A stretch of 64,000 nucleotides of DNA from Cichorium intybus (Eukaryota > Streptophyta > Magnoliopsida > Asterales > Asteraceae), in NCBI GenBank assembly GCA_023525715.1, contig JAKNSD010000073.1, forward strand, positions 146,062 to 210,061, given 5' to 3'. Every line of letters starts with the position of its first letter. Within the stretch, counting starts at the first letter, position 1. The translations under genes and the position numbers were made by a program. The notes under the pieces were generated by a model. It searched no databases. It had not been told where the DNA came from and was given only the letters and a program-made list of their open reading frames with translations. Below, piece by piece: positions 32,451 through 47,500 of this stretch.

Positions 32451-35400
32451 ATCTATAATTACACTTTATGATCATTTTAAACATTTCTGGTGTACATGGG
32501 TTCATGAGAAACTCCTTAAATTTTGAATTTTTTAATTATATTTTTTCTGTTATTTTTAACAATTTGTCGTGTACCCCGGTACATGAAAAATTCTTAATTT
32601 TTCAATTTTTGTAAAATTCAAAAATTACCTATAATTACACTTTGTGATCATTTTAAACATTTCTGGTGTACCTAGGTTCATGAGAAACTCCTTAAATTTT
32701 GAATTTTTTAATGATATTTTTTCTGTTATTTTTAACAATTTGTCGTGTACCCCGGTACATGAAAAATTCTTAAATTTTCAATTTTTGTAAAATTCAAAAA
32801 TTACCTATAAGTACACTTTGTGATCATTTTAAACATTTCTGGTGTACCTGGGTTCATGAGAAACTCCTTAAATTTTGAATTTTTTAATGATATTTTTTCT
32901 GTTATTTTTAACAATTTGTCGTGTACCCCGGTACATGAAAAATTCTTAATTTTTCAATTTTTTTAAAATTCAAAAATTACCTATAATTACACTTTGTAAT
33001 CATTTTAAACATTTCTGGTGTACCTAGGTTCATGAGAAACTCCTTAAATTTTGAATTTTTTAATGATATTTTTATGTTATTTTTAACAATTTGTCGTGTA
33101 CCCCGGTACATGAAAAATTCTTAATTTTTCAATTTTTGTAAAATTCAAAAATTACCTATAATTACACTTTGTGATCATTTTAAACATTTATGGTGTACCT
33201 AGGTTCATGAGAAACTCCTTAAATTTTGAATTTTTTAATGATATTTTTTGTGTTATTTTTAACAATTTGTCGTGTACCCCGGTACATGAAAAATTCTTAA
33301 TTTTTCAATTTTTGTAAAATTCAAAAATTACCTATAATTACACTTTGTGATCATTTTAAACATTTTTGGTGTACCTGGGTTCATGAGAAACTCCTTAAAT
33401 TTTGAATTTTTAATGATATTTTTTCTGTTATTTTTAACAATTTGTCGTGTCCTCCGGTACATGAAAAATTCTTAATTTTTGAATTTTTGTAAATTTCAAA
33501 AATTACCTATAATTACACTTTGTGATCATTTTAAACATTTTTGGTGTACCTGGGTTCATGAGAAACTCCTTAAATTTTGAATTTTTAATGATATTTTTCT
33601 GTTATTTTTAACAATTTTTCGTGTACCCCGGTACATGAAAAATTCTTAATTTTTGAATTTTATTAAAATTCAAAAATTACCTATAATTACACTTTGTGAT
33701 CATTTTAAAACATTTCTGGTGTAGCTGTGTTCATGAGAAACTCCTTAATTTTTGAATTTTTAATGATATTTTTTCTGTAATTTTTAACAATTTGTCGTAT
33801 ACCCCGGCCGGTACATGAAAAATTCTTAATTTTTCAATTTTTGTAAAATTCAAAAATTACCTATAATTACACTTTGTGATCATTTTAAACATTTCTGGTG
33901 TACCTAGGTTCATGAGAAACTCCTTAAATTTTGAATTTTTTAATGATATTTTTTTTGTTATTTTTAACAATTTGTCGTGTACCTCGGTACATGAAAAATT
34001 CTTAATTTTTCAATTTTTGTAAAATTCAAAAATTACCTATAATTACACTTTAGGATCATTTTAAACATTTCTGGTGTAGCTGTGTTCATGAGAAACTCCT
34101 TAAATTTTGAAATTTTTAATGATATTTTTCTCTTATTTTTAGCAATTTGTCGTGTACCCCGGTACATGAAAAATTCTTAATTTTTCAATTTTTGTAAAAT
34201 TCAAAAATTACCTATAATTACACTTTGTGATCATTTTAAACATTTCTGGTGTACCTGGGTTCATGAGAAACACCTTAAATTTTGAATTTTTTAATGATAT
34301 TTTTTCTGTTATTTTTAACAATTTGTCGTGTACTCCGGTACATGAAAAATTCTTAATTTTTGAATTTTTGTAAAATTCAAAAATTACCTATAATTACACT
34401 TTGTGATCATTTTAAATATTTTTGGTGTACCTGGGTTCATGAGAAACTCCTTAAATTTTGAATTTTTAATGATATTTTTCTGTTATTTTTAACAATTTTT
34501 CGTGTACCCCGGTACATGAAAAATTCTTAATTTTTGAATTTTATTAAAATTCAAAAATTACCTATAATTACACTTTGTGATCATTTTAAAACATTTCTGG
34601 TGTAGCTGTGTTCATGAGAAACTCCTTAATTTTTGAATTTTTAATGATATTTTTTCTGTAATTTTTAACAATTTGTCTTGTACCCCGGTACATGAAAAAT
34701 TCTTAATTTTTCAATTTTTGTAAAATTCAAAAATTACCTATAATTACACATTGTGATCATTTTAAACATTTTTGGTGTACCTGGGTTCATGAGAAACTCC
34801 TTAAATTTTGAATTTTTTAATGATATTTATTCTGTTATTTTTAACAATTTGTCGTGTACCCCGGTACATGAAAAATTCTTAATTTTTCAATTTTTGTAAA
34901 ATTCAAAAATTACCTATAATTACACTTTGTGATCATTTTAAACATTTCTGGTGTACCTGGGTTCATGAGAAACTCCTTAAATTTTGAATTTTTTAATGAT
35001 ATTTTTTCTGTTATTTTTAACAATTTGTCGTGTACTCCGGTACATGAAAAATTCTAAATTTTTGAATTTTTGTAAAATTCAAAAATTACCTATAATTACA
35101 CTTTGTGATCATTTTAAACATTTTTGGTGTACCTGGGTTCATGAGAAACTCCTTAAATTTTGAATTTTTAATGATATTTTTCTGTTATTTTTAACAATTT
35201 TTCGTGTACCCCGGTACATGAAAAATTCTTAATTTTTGAATTTTATTAAAATTCAAAAATTACCTATAGTTACACTTTGTGATCATTTTAAAACATTTCT
35301 GGTGTAGCTGTGTTCATGAGAAACTCCTTAATTTTTGAATTTTTAATGATATTTTTTTTGTAATTTTTAACAATTTGTCGTGTACCCCGGTACATGAAAA

Positions 35401-35549
35401 ATTCTTAATTTTTGAATTTTTGTAAAATTCAAAAATTACCTATAATTACACTTTATAATCATTTTAAACATTTCTGGTGTACCTGGGTTCATGAGAAACT
35501 CCTTAAATTTTGAATTTTTTAATGATATTTTTTCTGTTATTTTTAACAA

Positions 35550-38500
35550 TTTGTCGTGTACCACGGTACATGAAAAATTCTTAATTTTTCAATTTTTGTA
35601 AAATTCAAAAATTACTTATAATTACACTTTGTGATCATTTTAAACATTTCTGGTGTACCTAGGTTCATGAGAAACTCCTTAAATTTTGAATTTTTTAATG
35701 ATATTTTTTATGTTATTTTTAACAATTTGTCGTGTACCCCGGTACATGAAAAATTCTTAATTTTTGAATTTTTGTAAAATTCAAAAATTATCTATAATTA
35801 CACTTTATGATCATTTTAAACATTTCTGGTGTACCTGGGTCCATGAGAAACTCCTTAAATTTTGAATTTTTTAATGATATTTTTTCTGTTATTTTTAACA
35901 ATTTCTCGTGTACCCCGGTACATGAAAAATTCTTAATTTTTCAATTTTTGTAAAATTCAAAAATTACCTATAATTACACTTTATGATCATTTTAAACATT
36001 TCTGGTGTACCTAGGTTCATGAGAAACTCCTTAAATTTTGAATTTTTTAATGATATTTTTTCTGTTATTTTTAACAATTTGTCGTATACCCCGGTACATG
36101 AAAAATTCTTAATTTTTCAATTTTTGTAAAATTCAAAAATTACCTATAATTACACTTTGAGATCATTTTAAACATTTCTGGTGTACCTAGGTTCATGAGA
36201 AACTCCTTAAATTTTGAATTTTTTAATGATATTTTTTCTCTTATTTTTAACAATTTGTCGTGTACCCCGGTACATGAAAAATTCTTAATTTTTCAATTTT
36301 TGTAAAATTCAAAAATTACCTATAATTACACTTTGGAATCATTTTAAACATTTCTGGTGTAGCTGTGTTCATGAGAAACTCCTTAAATTTTGAAATTTTT
36401 AATGATATTTTCTCTTATTTTGAACAATTTGTCGTGTACCCTGGTACATGAAAAATTCTTAATTTTTCAATTTTTGTAAAATTCAAAAATTACCTATAAT
36501 TACACTTTGTGATCATTTTAAACATTTCTGGTGTACCTGGGTTCATGAGAAACTCCTTAAATTTTGAATTTTTTAATGATATTTTTTCTGTTATTTTTAA
36601 CAATTTGTCGTGTACTCCGGTACATGAAAAAGTACTCCGGTACATGAAAAATTCTTAATTTTTGAATTTTTGTAAAATTCAAAAATTACCTATAATTACA
36701 CTTTGTGATCATTTTAAACTTTTCTGGTGTACCTGGGTTCATGAGAAACTCTTTAAATTTTGAATTTTTAATGATATTTTTCTGTTATTTTTAACAATTT
36801 TTCGTGTACCCCGGTACATGAAAAATTCTTAATTTTTGAATTTTATTAAAATTCAAAAATTACCTATAATTACACTCTGTGATCATTTTAAAACATTTCT
36901 GGTGTAGCTGTGTTCATGAGAAACTACTTAATTTTTGAATTTTTAATGATATTTTTTCTGTAATTTTTAACAATTTGTCGTGTACCCCGGTACATGAAAA
37001 ATTCTTAAATTTTCAATTTTTGTAAAATTCAAAAATTACCTATAATTACACTTTGTGATCATTTTAAACATTTCTGGTGTACCTGGGTTCATGAGAAACT
37101 CCTTAAATTTTGAATTTTTTAATGATATTTTTTCTGTTATTTTTAACAATTTGTCGTGTACTCCGGTACATGAAAAATTCTTAATTTTTTAATTTTTGTA
37201 AAATTCAAAAATTACCTATAATTACACTTTGTGATCATTTTAAACATTTTTGGTGTACCTGGGTTCATGAGAAACTCCTTAAATTTTGAATTTTTAATGA
37301 TATTTTTCTGTTATTTTTAACAATTTTTCGTGTACCCCGGTACATGAAAAATTCTTAATTTTTGAATTTTATTAAAATTCAAAAATTACCTATAATTACA
37401 CTTTGTGATCATTTTAAAACATTTCTGGTGTAGCTGTGTTCATGAGAAACTCCTTAATTTTTGAATTTTTAATGATATTTTTTCTGTAATTTTTAACAAT
37501 TTGTCGTGTACCCCGGTACATGAAAAATTCTTAATTTTTCAATTTTTGTAAGATTCAAAAATTACCTATAATTACACTTTGTGATCATTTTAAACATTTT
37601 TGGTGTACCTGGGTTCATGAGAAACTCCTTAAATTTTGAATTTTTTAATGATATTTTTTATGTTATTTTTAACAATTTGTCGTGTACCCCGGTACATGAA
37701 AAATTCTTAATTTTTCAATTTTTGTAAAATTCAAAAATTACCTATAATTACACTTTGTGATCATTTTAAACATTTCTGGTGTACCTGGGTTCATGAGAAA
37801 CTCCTTAAATTTTGAATTTTTTAATGATATTTTTTCTGTTATTTTTAACAATTTGTCGTGTACTCCGGTACATGAAAAATTCTTAATTTTTGAATTTTTG
37901 TAAAATTCAAAAATTACCTATAATTACACTTTGAGATCATTTTAAACATTTTTGGTGTACCTGGGTTCATGAGAAACTCCTTAAATTTTGAATTTTTTAA
38001 TGATATTTTTCTGTTATTTTTAACAATTTTTCGTGAACCCCGGTACATGAAAAATTCTTAATTTTTGAATTTTATTAAAATTCAAAAATTACCTATAATT
38101 AGACTTTGTGATCATTTTAAAACATTTCTGGTGTACCTGGGTTCATGAGAAACTCCTTAAATTTTGAATTTTTTAATTATATTTTTTCTGTTATTTTTAA
38201 CAATTTGTCGTGTAACCCGGTACATGAAAAATTCTTAATTTTTCAATTTTTGTAAAATTCAAAAATTACCTATAATTACACTTTGTGATCATTTTAAACA
38301 TTTCTGGTGTACCTAGGTTCATGAGAAACTCCTTAAATTTTGAATTTTTTAATGATATTTTTTATGTTATTTTTAACAATTTGTCGTGTATCCCGGTACA
38401 TGAAAAATTCTTAATTTTTGAATTTTTGTAAAATTCAAAAATTACCTATAATTACACTTTATGATCAGTTTAAACATTTCTGGTGTACCTGGGTTCATGA

Positions 38501-41500
38501 TAAACTCCTTAAATTTTGAATTTTTTAATGATATTTTTTCTGTTATTTTTAACAATTTGTCGTGTACTCCGGTACATGAAAAATTCTAAATTTTTGAATT
38601 TTTGTAAAATTCAAAAATTACCTATAATTACACTTTGTGATCATTTTAAACATTTTTGGTGTACCTGGGTTCATGAGAAACTCCTTAAATTTTGAATTTT
38701 TAATGATATTTTTCTGTTATTTTTAACAATTTTTCGTGTACCCCGGTACATGAAAAATTCTTAATTTTTGAATTTTATTAAAATTCAAAAATTACCTATA
38801 GTTACACTTTGTGATCATTTTAAAACATTTCTGGTGTAGCTGTGTTCATGAGAAACTCCTTAATTTTTGAATTTTTAATGATATTTTTTCTGTAATTTTT
38901 AACAATTTGTCGTGTACCCCGGTACATGAAAAATTCTTAATTTTTGAATTTTTGTAAAATTCAAAAATTACCTATAATTACACTTTATAATCATTTTAAA
39001 CATTTCTGGTGTACCTGGGTTCATGAGAAACTCCTTAAATTTTGAATTTTTTAATGATATTTTTTCTATTATTTTTAACAATTTGTCGTGTACCACGGTA
39101 CATGAAAAATTCTTAATTTTTCAATTTTTGTAAAATTCAAAAATTACTTATAATTACACTTTGTGATCATTTTAAACATTTCTGGTGTACCTAGGTTCAT
39201 GAGAAACTCCTTAAATTTTGAATTTTTTAATGATATTTTTTATGTTATTTTTAACAATTTGTCGTGTACCCCGGTACATGAAAAATTCTTAATTTTTGAA
39301 TTTTTGTAAAATTCAAAAATTATCTATAATTACACTTGATGATCATTTTAAACATTTCTGGTGTACCTGGGTCCATGAGAAACTTCTTAAATTTTGAATT
39401 TTTTAATGATATTTTTTCTGTTATTTTTAACAATTTCTCGTGTACCCCGGTACATGAAAAATTCTTAATTTTTCAATTTTTGTAAAATTCAAAAATTACC
39501 TATAATTACACTTTATGATCATTTTAAACATTTCTGGTGTACCTATGTTCATGAGAAACTCCTTAAATTTTGAATTTTTTAATGATATTTTTTCTGTTAT
39601 TTTTAACAATTTGTCGTATACCCCGGTACATGAAAAATTCTTAATTTTTCAATTTTTGTAAAATTCAAAAATTACCTATAATTACACTTTGTGATCATTT
39701 TAAACATTTCTGGTGTACCTGGGTTCATGAGAAACTCCTTAAATTTTGAATTTTTTAATGATATTTTTTCTGTTATTTTTAACAATTTGTCGTGTACCCC
39801 GGTACATGAAAAATTCTTAATTTTTCAATTTTTTTAAAATTCAAAAATTACCTATAATTACACTTTGTAATCATTTTAAACATTTCTGGTGTACCTAGGT
39901 TCATGAGAAACTCCTTAAATTTTGAATTTTTTAATGATATTTTTATGTTATTTTTAACAATTTGTCGTGTACCCCGGTACATGAAAAATTCTTAATTTTT
40001 CAATTTTTGTAAAATTCAAAAATTACCTATAATTACACTTTGTGATCATTTTAAACATTTATGGTGTACCTAGGTTCATGAGAAACTCCTTAAATTTTGA
40101 ATTTTTTAATGATATTTTTTCTGTTATTTTTAACAATTTGTCGTGTACCCCGGTACATGAAAAATTCTTAATTTTTCAATTTTTGTAAAATTCAAAAATT
40201 ACCTATAATTACACTTTGTGATCATTTTAAACATTTTTGGTGTACCTGGGTTCATGAGAAACTCCTTAAATTTTGAATTTTTTAATGATATTTTTTCTGT
40301 TATTTTTAACAATTTGTCGTGTACTCCGGTACATGAAAAATTCTTAATTTTTGAATTTTTGTAAAATTCAAAAATTACTTTGTAAAATTCAAAAATTACC
40401 TATAATTACACTTTGTGATCATTTTAAACATTTTTGGTGTACCTGGGTTCATGAGAAACTCCTTAAATTTTGAATTTTTAATGATATTTTTCTGTTATTT
40501 TTAACAATTTTTCGTGTACCCCGGTACATGAAAAATTCTTAATTTTTGAATTTTATTAAAATTCAAAAATTACCTATAATTACACTTTGTGATCATTTTA
40601 AAACATTTCTGGTGTAGCTGTGTTCATGAGAAACTCCTTAATTTTTGAATTTTTAATGATATTTTTTCTGTAATTTTTAACAATTTGTCGTATACCCCGG
40701 CCGGTACATGAAAAATTCTTAATTTTTCAATTTTTGTAAAATTCAAAAATTACCTATAATTACACTTTGTGATCATTTTAAACATTTCTGGTGTACCTAG
40801 GTTCATGAGAAACTCCTTAAATTTTGAATTTTTTAATGATATTTTTTCTGTTATTTTTAACAATTTGTCGTGTACCCCGGTACATGAAAAATTCTTAATT
40901 TTTCAATTTTTGTAAAATTCAAAAATTACCTATAATTACACTTTAGGATCATTTTAAACATTTCTGGTGTAGCTGTGTTCATGAGAAACTCCTTAAATTT
41001 TGAAATTTTTAATGATATTTTTCTCTTATTTTTAGCAATTTGTCGTGTACCCCGGTACATGAAAAATTCTTAATTTTTCAATTTTTGTAAAATTCAAAAA
41101 TTACCTATAATTACACTTTGTGATCATTTTAAACATTTCTGGTGTACCTGGGTTCATGAGAAACACCTTAAATTTTGAATTTTTTAATGATATTTTTTCT
41201 GTTATTTTTAACAATTTGTCGTGTACTCCGGTACATGAAAAATTCTTAATTTTTGAATTTTTGTGAATTTCAAAAATTACCTATAATTACACTTTGTGAT
41301 CATTTTAAATATTTTTGGTGTACCTGGGTTCATGAGAAACTCCTTTAATTTTGAATTTTTAATGATATTTTTCTGTTATTATTAACAATTTTTCGTGTAC
41401 CCCGGTACATGAAAAATTCTTAATTTTTGAATTTTATTAAAATTCAAAAATTACCTATAATTACACTTTGTGATCATTTTAAAACATTTCTGGTGTAGCT

Positions 41501-44500
41501 GTGTTCACGAGAAACTCCTTAATTTTTGAATTTTTTAATGATATTTTTTCTTTTATTTTTAACAATTTGTCGTGTACCCCGGTACATGAAAAATTCTTAA
41601 TTTTTCAATTTTTGTAAAATTCAAAAATTACCTATAATTACACTTTAGGATCATTTTAAACATTTCTGGTGTAGCTGTGTTCATGAGAAACTCCTTAAAT
41701 TTTGAAATTTTTAATGATATTTTTCTCTTATTTTTAGCAATTTGTCGTGTACCCCGGTACATGAAAAATTCTTAATTTTTCAATTTTTGTAAAATTCAAA
41801 AATTACCTATAATTACACTTTGTGATCATTTTAAACATTTCTGGTGTACCTGGGTTCATGAGAAACACCTTAAATTTTGAATTTTTTAATGATATTTTTT
41901 CTATTATTTTTAACAATTTGTCGTGTACTCCGGTACATGAAAAATTCTTAATTTTTGAATTTTTGTAAAATTCAAAAATTACCTATAATTACACTTTGTG
42001 ATCATTTTAAATATTTTTGGTGTACCTGGGTTCATGAGAAACTCCTTAAATTTTGAATTTTTTAATGATATTTTTCTGTTATTTTTAACAATTTTTCGTG
42101 AACCCCGGTACATGAAAAATTCTTAATTTTTGAATTTTATTAAAATTCAAAAATTACCTATAATTAGACTTTGTGATCATTTTAAAACATTTCTGGTGTA
42201 CCTGGGTTCATGAGAAACTCCTTAAATTATGAATTTTTTAATGATATTTTTTTCTGTTATTTTTAACAATTTGTCGTGTAACCCGGTACATGAAAAATTC
42301 TTAATTTTTCAATTTTTGTAAAATTCAAAAATTACCTATAATTACACTTTGTGATCATTTTAAACATTTCTGGTGTACCTAGGTTCATGAGAAACTCCTT
42401 AAATTTTGAATTTTTTAATGATATTTTTATGTTATTTTTAACAATTTGTCGTGTATCCCGGTACATGAAAAATTCTTAATTTTTGAATTTTTGTAAAATT
42501 CAAAAATTACCTATAATTACACTTTATGATCAGTTTAAACATTTCTGGTGTACCTGGGTTCATGATAAACTCCTTAAATTTTGAATTTTTTAATGATATT
42601 TTTTCTGTTATTTTTAACAATTTGTCGTGTACTCCGGTACATGAAAAATTCTAAATTTTTGAATTTTTGTAAAATTCAAAAATTACCTATAATTACACTT
42701 TGTGATCATTTTAAACATTTTTGGTGTACCTGGGTTCATGAGAAACTCCTTAAATTTTGAATTTTTAATGATATTTTTCTGTTATTTTTAACAATTTTTC
42801 GTGTACCCCGGTACATGAAAAATTCTTAATTTTTGAATTTTATTAAAATTCAAAAATTACCTATAGTTACACTTTGTGATCATTTTAAAACATTTCTGGT
42901 GTAGCTGTGTTCATGAGAAACTCCTTAATTTTTGAATTTTTAATGATATTTTTTCTGTAATTTTTAACAATTTGTCGTGTACCCCGGTACATGAAAAATT
43001 CTTAATTTTTGAATTTTTGTAAAATTCAAAAATTACCTATAATTACACTTTATAATCATTTTAAACATTTCTGGTGTACCTGGGTTCATGAGAAACTCCT
43101 TAAATTTTGAATTTTTTAATGATATTTTTTCTGTTATTTTTAACAATTTGTCGTGTACCACGGTACATGAAAAATTCTTAATTTTTCAATTTTTGTAAAA
43201 TTCAAAAATTACTTATAATTACACTTTGTGATCATTTTAAACATTTCTGGTGTACCTAGGTTCATGAGAAACTCCTTAAATTTTGAATTTTTTAATGATA
43301 TTTTTTATGTTATTTTTAACAATTTGTCGTGTACCCCGGTACATGAAAAATTCTTAATTTTTGAATTTTTGTAAAATTCAAAAATTATCTATAATTACAC
43401 TTTATGATCATTTTAAACATTTCTGGTGTACCTGGGTCCATGAGAAACTTCTTAAATGTTGAATTTTTTAATGATATTTTTTCTGTTATTTTTAACAATT
43501 TCTCGTGTACCCCGGTACATGAAAAATTCTTAATTTTTCAATTTTTGTAAAATTCAAAAATTACCTATAATTACACTTTATGATCATTTTAAACATTTCT
43601 GGTGTACCTATGTTCATGAGAAACTCCTTAAATTTTGAATTTTTTAATGATATTTTTTCTGTTATTTTTAACAATTTGTCGTATACCCCGGTACATGAAA
43701 AATTCTTAATTTTTCAATTTTTGTAAAATTCAAAAATTACCTATAATTACACTTTGTGATCATTTTAAACATTTCTGGTGTACCTGGGTTCATGAGAAAC
43801 TCCTTAAATTTTGAATTTTTTAATGATATTTTTTCTGTTATTTTTAACAACTTGTCGTGTACCCCGGTACATGAAAAATTCTTAATTTTTCAATTTTTTT
43901 AAAATTCAAAAATTACCTATAATTACACTTTGTAATCATTTTAAACATTTCTGGTGTACCTAGGTTCATGAGAAACTCCTTAAATTTTGAATTTTTTAAT
44001 GATATTTTTATGTTATTTTTAACAATTTGTCGTGTACCCCGGTACATGAAAAATTCTTAATTTTTCAATTTTTGTAAAATTCAAAAATTACCTATAATTA
44101 CACTTTGTGATCATTTTAAACATTTATGGTGTACCTAGGTTCATGAGAAACTCCTTAAATTTTGAATTTTTTAATGATATTTTTTCTGTTATTTTTAACA
44201 ATTTGTCGTGTACCCCGGTACATGAAAAATTCTTAATTTTTCAATTTTTGTAAAATTCAAAAATTACCTATAATTACACTTTGTGATCATTTTAAACATT
44301 TTTGGTGTACCTGGGTTCATGAGAAGCTCCTTAAATTTTGAATTTTTTAATGATATTTTTTCTGTTATTTTTAACAATTTGTCGTGTACTCCGGTACATG
44401 AAAAATTCTTAATTTTTGAATTTTTGTAAAATTCAAAAATTACCTATAATTACACTTTGTGATCATTTTAAACATTTTTGGTGTACCTGGGTTCATGAGA

Positions 44501-47500
44501 AACTCCTTAAATTTTGAATTTTTAATGATATTTTTCTGTTATTTTTAACAATTTTTCGTGTACCTCGGTACATGAAAAATTCTTAATTTTTGAATTTTAT
44601 TAAAATTCAAAAATTACCTATAATTACACTTTGTGATCATTTTAAAACATTTCTGGTGTAGCTGTGTTCATGAGAAACTCCTTAATTTTTGAATTTTTAA
44701 TGATATTTTTTCTGTAATTTTTAACAATTTGTCGTATACCCCGGCCGGTACATGAAAAATTCTTAATTTTTCAATTTTTGTAAAATTCAAAAATTACCTA
44801 TAATTACACTTTGTGATCATTTTAAACATTTTTGGTGTACCTAGGTTCATGAGAAACTCCTTAAATTTTGAATTTTTTAATGATATTTTTTCTTTTATTT
44901 TTAACAATTTGTCGTGTACCCCGGTACATGAAAAATTCTTAATTTTTCAATTTTTGTAAAATTCAAAAATTACCTATAATTACACTTTAGGATCATTTTA
45001 AACATTTCTGGTGTAGCTGTGTTCATGAGAAACTCCTTAAATTTTGAAATTTTTAATGATATTTTTCTCTTATTTTTAGCAATTTGTCGTGTACCCCGGT
45101 ACATGAAAAATTCTTAATTTTTCAATTTTTGTAAAATTCAAAAATTACCTATAATTACACTTTGTGATCATTTTAAACATTTCTGGTGTACCTGGGTTCA
45201 TGAGAAACACCTTAAATTTTGAATTTTTTAATGATATTTTTTCTATTATTTTTAACAATTTGTCGTGTACTCCGGTACATGAAAAATTCTTAATTTTTGA
45301 ATTTTTGTAAAATTCAAAAATTACCTATAATTACACTTTGTGATCATTTTAAATATTTTTGGTGTACCTGGGTTCATGAGAAACTCCTTAAATTTTGAAT
45401 TTTTTAATGATATTTTTCTGTTATTTTTAACAATTTTTCGTGAACCCCGGTACATGAAAAATTCTTAATTTTTGAATTTTATTAAAATTCAAAAATTACC
45501 TATAATTAGACTTTGTGATCATTTTAAAACATTTCTGGTGTACCTGGGTTCATGAGAAACTCCTTAAATTATGAATTTTTTAATGATATTTTTTTCTGTT
45601 ATTTTTAACAATTTGTCGTGTAACCCGGTACATGAAAAATTCTTAATTTTTCAATTTTTGTAAAATTCAAAAATTACCTATAATTACACTTTGTGATCAT
45701 TTTAAACATTTCTGGTGTACCTAGGTTCATGAGAAACTCCTTAAATTTTGAATTTTTTAATGATATTTTTTATGTTATTTTTAACAATTTGTCGTGTATC
45801 CCGGTACATGAAAAATTCTTAATTTTTGAATTTTTGTAAAATTCAAAAATTACCTATAATTACACTTTATGATCAGTTTAAACATTTCTGGTGTACCTGG
45901 GTTCATGATAAACTCCTTAAATTTTGAATTTTTTAATGATATTTTTTCTGTTATTTTTAACAATTTGTCGTGTACTCCGGTACATGAAAAATTCTAAATT
46001 TTTGAATTTTTGTAAAATTCAAAAATTACCTATAATTACACTTTGTGATCATTTTAAACATTTTTGGTGTACCTGGGTTCATGAGAAACTCCTTAAATTT
46101 TGAATTTTTAATGATATTTTTCTGTTATTTTTAACAATTTTTCGTGTACCCCGGTACATGAAAAATTCTTAATTTTTGAATTTTATTAAAATTCAAAAAT
46201 TACCTATAGTTACACTTTGTGATCATTTTAAAACATTTCTGGTGTAGCTGTGTTCATGAGAAACTCCTTAATTTTTGAATTTTTAATGATATTTTTTCTG
46301 TAATTTTTAACAATTTGTCGTGTACCCCGGTACATGAAAAATTCTTAATTTTTGAATTTTTGTAAAATTCAAAAATTACCTATAATTACACTTTATAATC
46401 ATTTTAAACATTTCTGGTGTACCTGGGTTCATGACAAACTCCTTAAATTTTGAATTTTTTAATGATATTTTTTCTGTTATTTTTAACAATTTGTCGTGTA
46501 CCACGGTACATGAAAAATTCTTAATTTTTCAATTTTTGTAAAATTCAAAAATTACTTATAATTACACTTTGTGATCATTTTAAACATTTCTGGTGTACCT
46601 AGGTTCATGAGAAACTCCTTAAATTTTGAATTTTTTAATGATATTTTTTATGTTATTTTTAACAATTTGTCGTGTACCCCGGTACATGAAAAATTCTTAA
46701 TTTTTGAATTTTTGTAAAATTCAAAAATTATCTATAATTACACTTTATGATCATTTTAAACATTTCTGGTGTACCTGGGTCCATGAGAAACTTCTTAAAT
46801 TTTGAATTTTTTAATGATATTTTTTCTGTTATTTTTAACAATTTCTCGTGTACCCCGGTACATGAAAAATTCTTAATTTTTCAATTTTTGTAAAATTCAA
46901 AAATTACCTATAATTACACTTTATGATCATTTTAAACATTTCTGGTGTACCTATGTTCATGAGAAACTCCTTAAATTTTGAATTTTTTAATGATATTTTT
47001 TCTGTTATTTTTAACAATTTGTCGTATACCCCGGTACATGAAAAATTCTTAATTTTTCAATTTTTGTAAAATTCAAAAATTACCTATAATTACACTTTGT
47101 GATCATTTTAAACATTTCTGGTGTACCTGGGTTCATGAGAAACTCCTTAAATTTTGAATTTTTTAATGATATTTTTTCTGTTATTTTTAACAACTTGTCG
47201 TGTACCCCGGTACATGAAAAATTCTTAATTTTTCAATTTTTTTAAAATTCAAAAATTACCTATAATTACACTTTGTAATCATTTTAAACATTTCTGGTGT
47301 ACCTAGGTTCATGAGAAACTCCTTAAATTTTGAATTTTTTAATGATATTTTTATGTTATTTTTAACAATTTGTCGTGTACCCCGGTACATGAAAAATTCT
47401 TAATTTTTCAATTTTTGTAAAATTCAAAAATTACCTATAATTACACTTTGTGATCATTTTAAACATTTATGGTGTACCTAGGTTCATGAGAAACTCCTTA

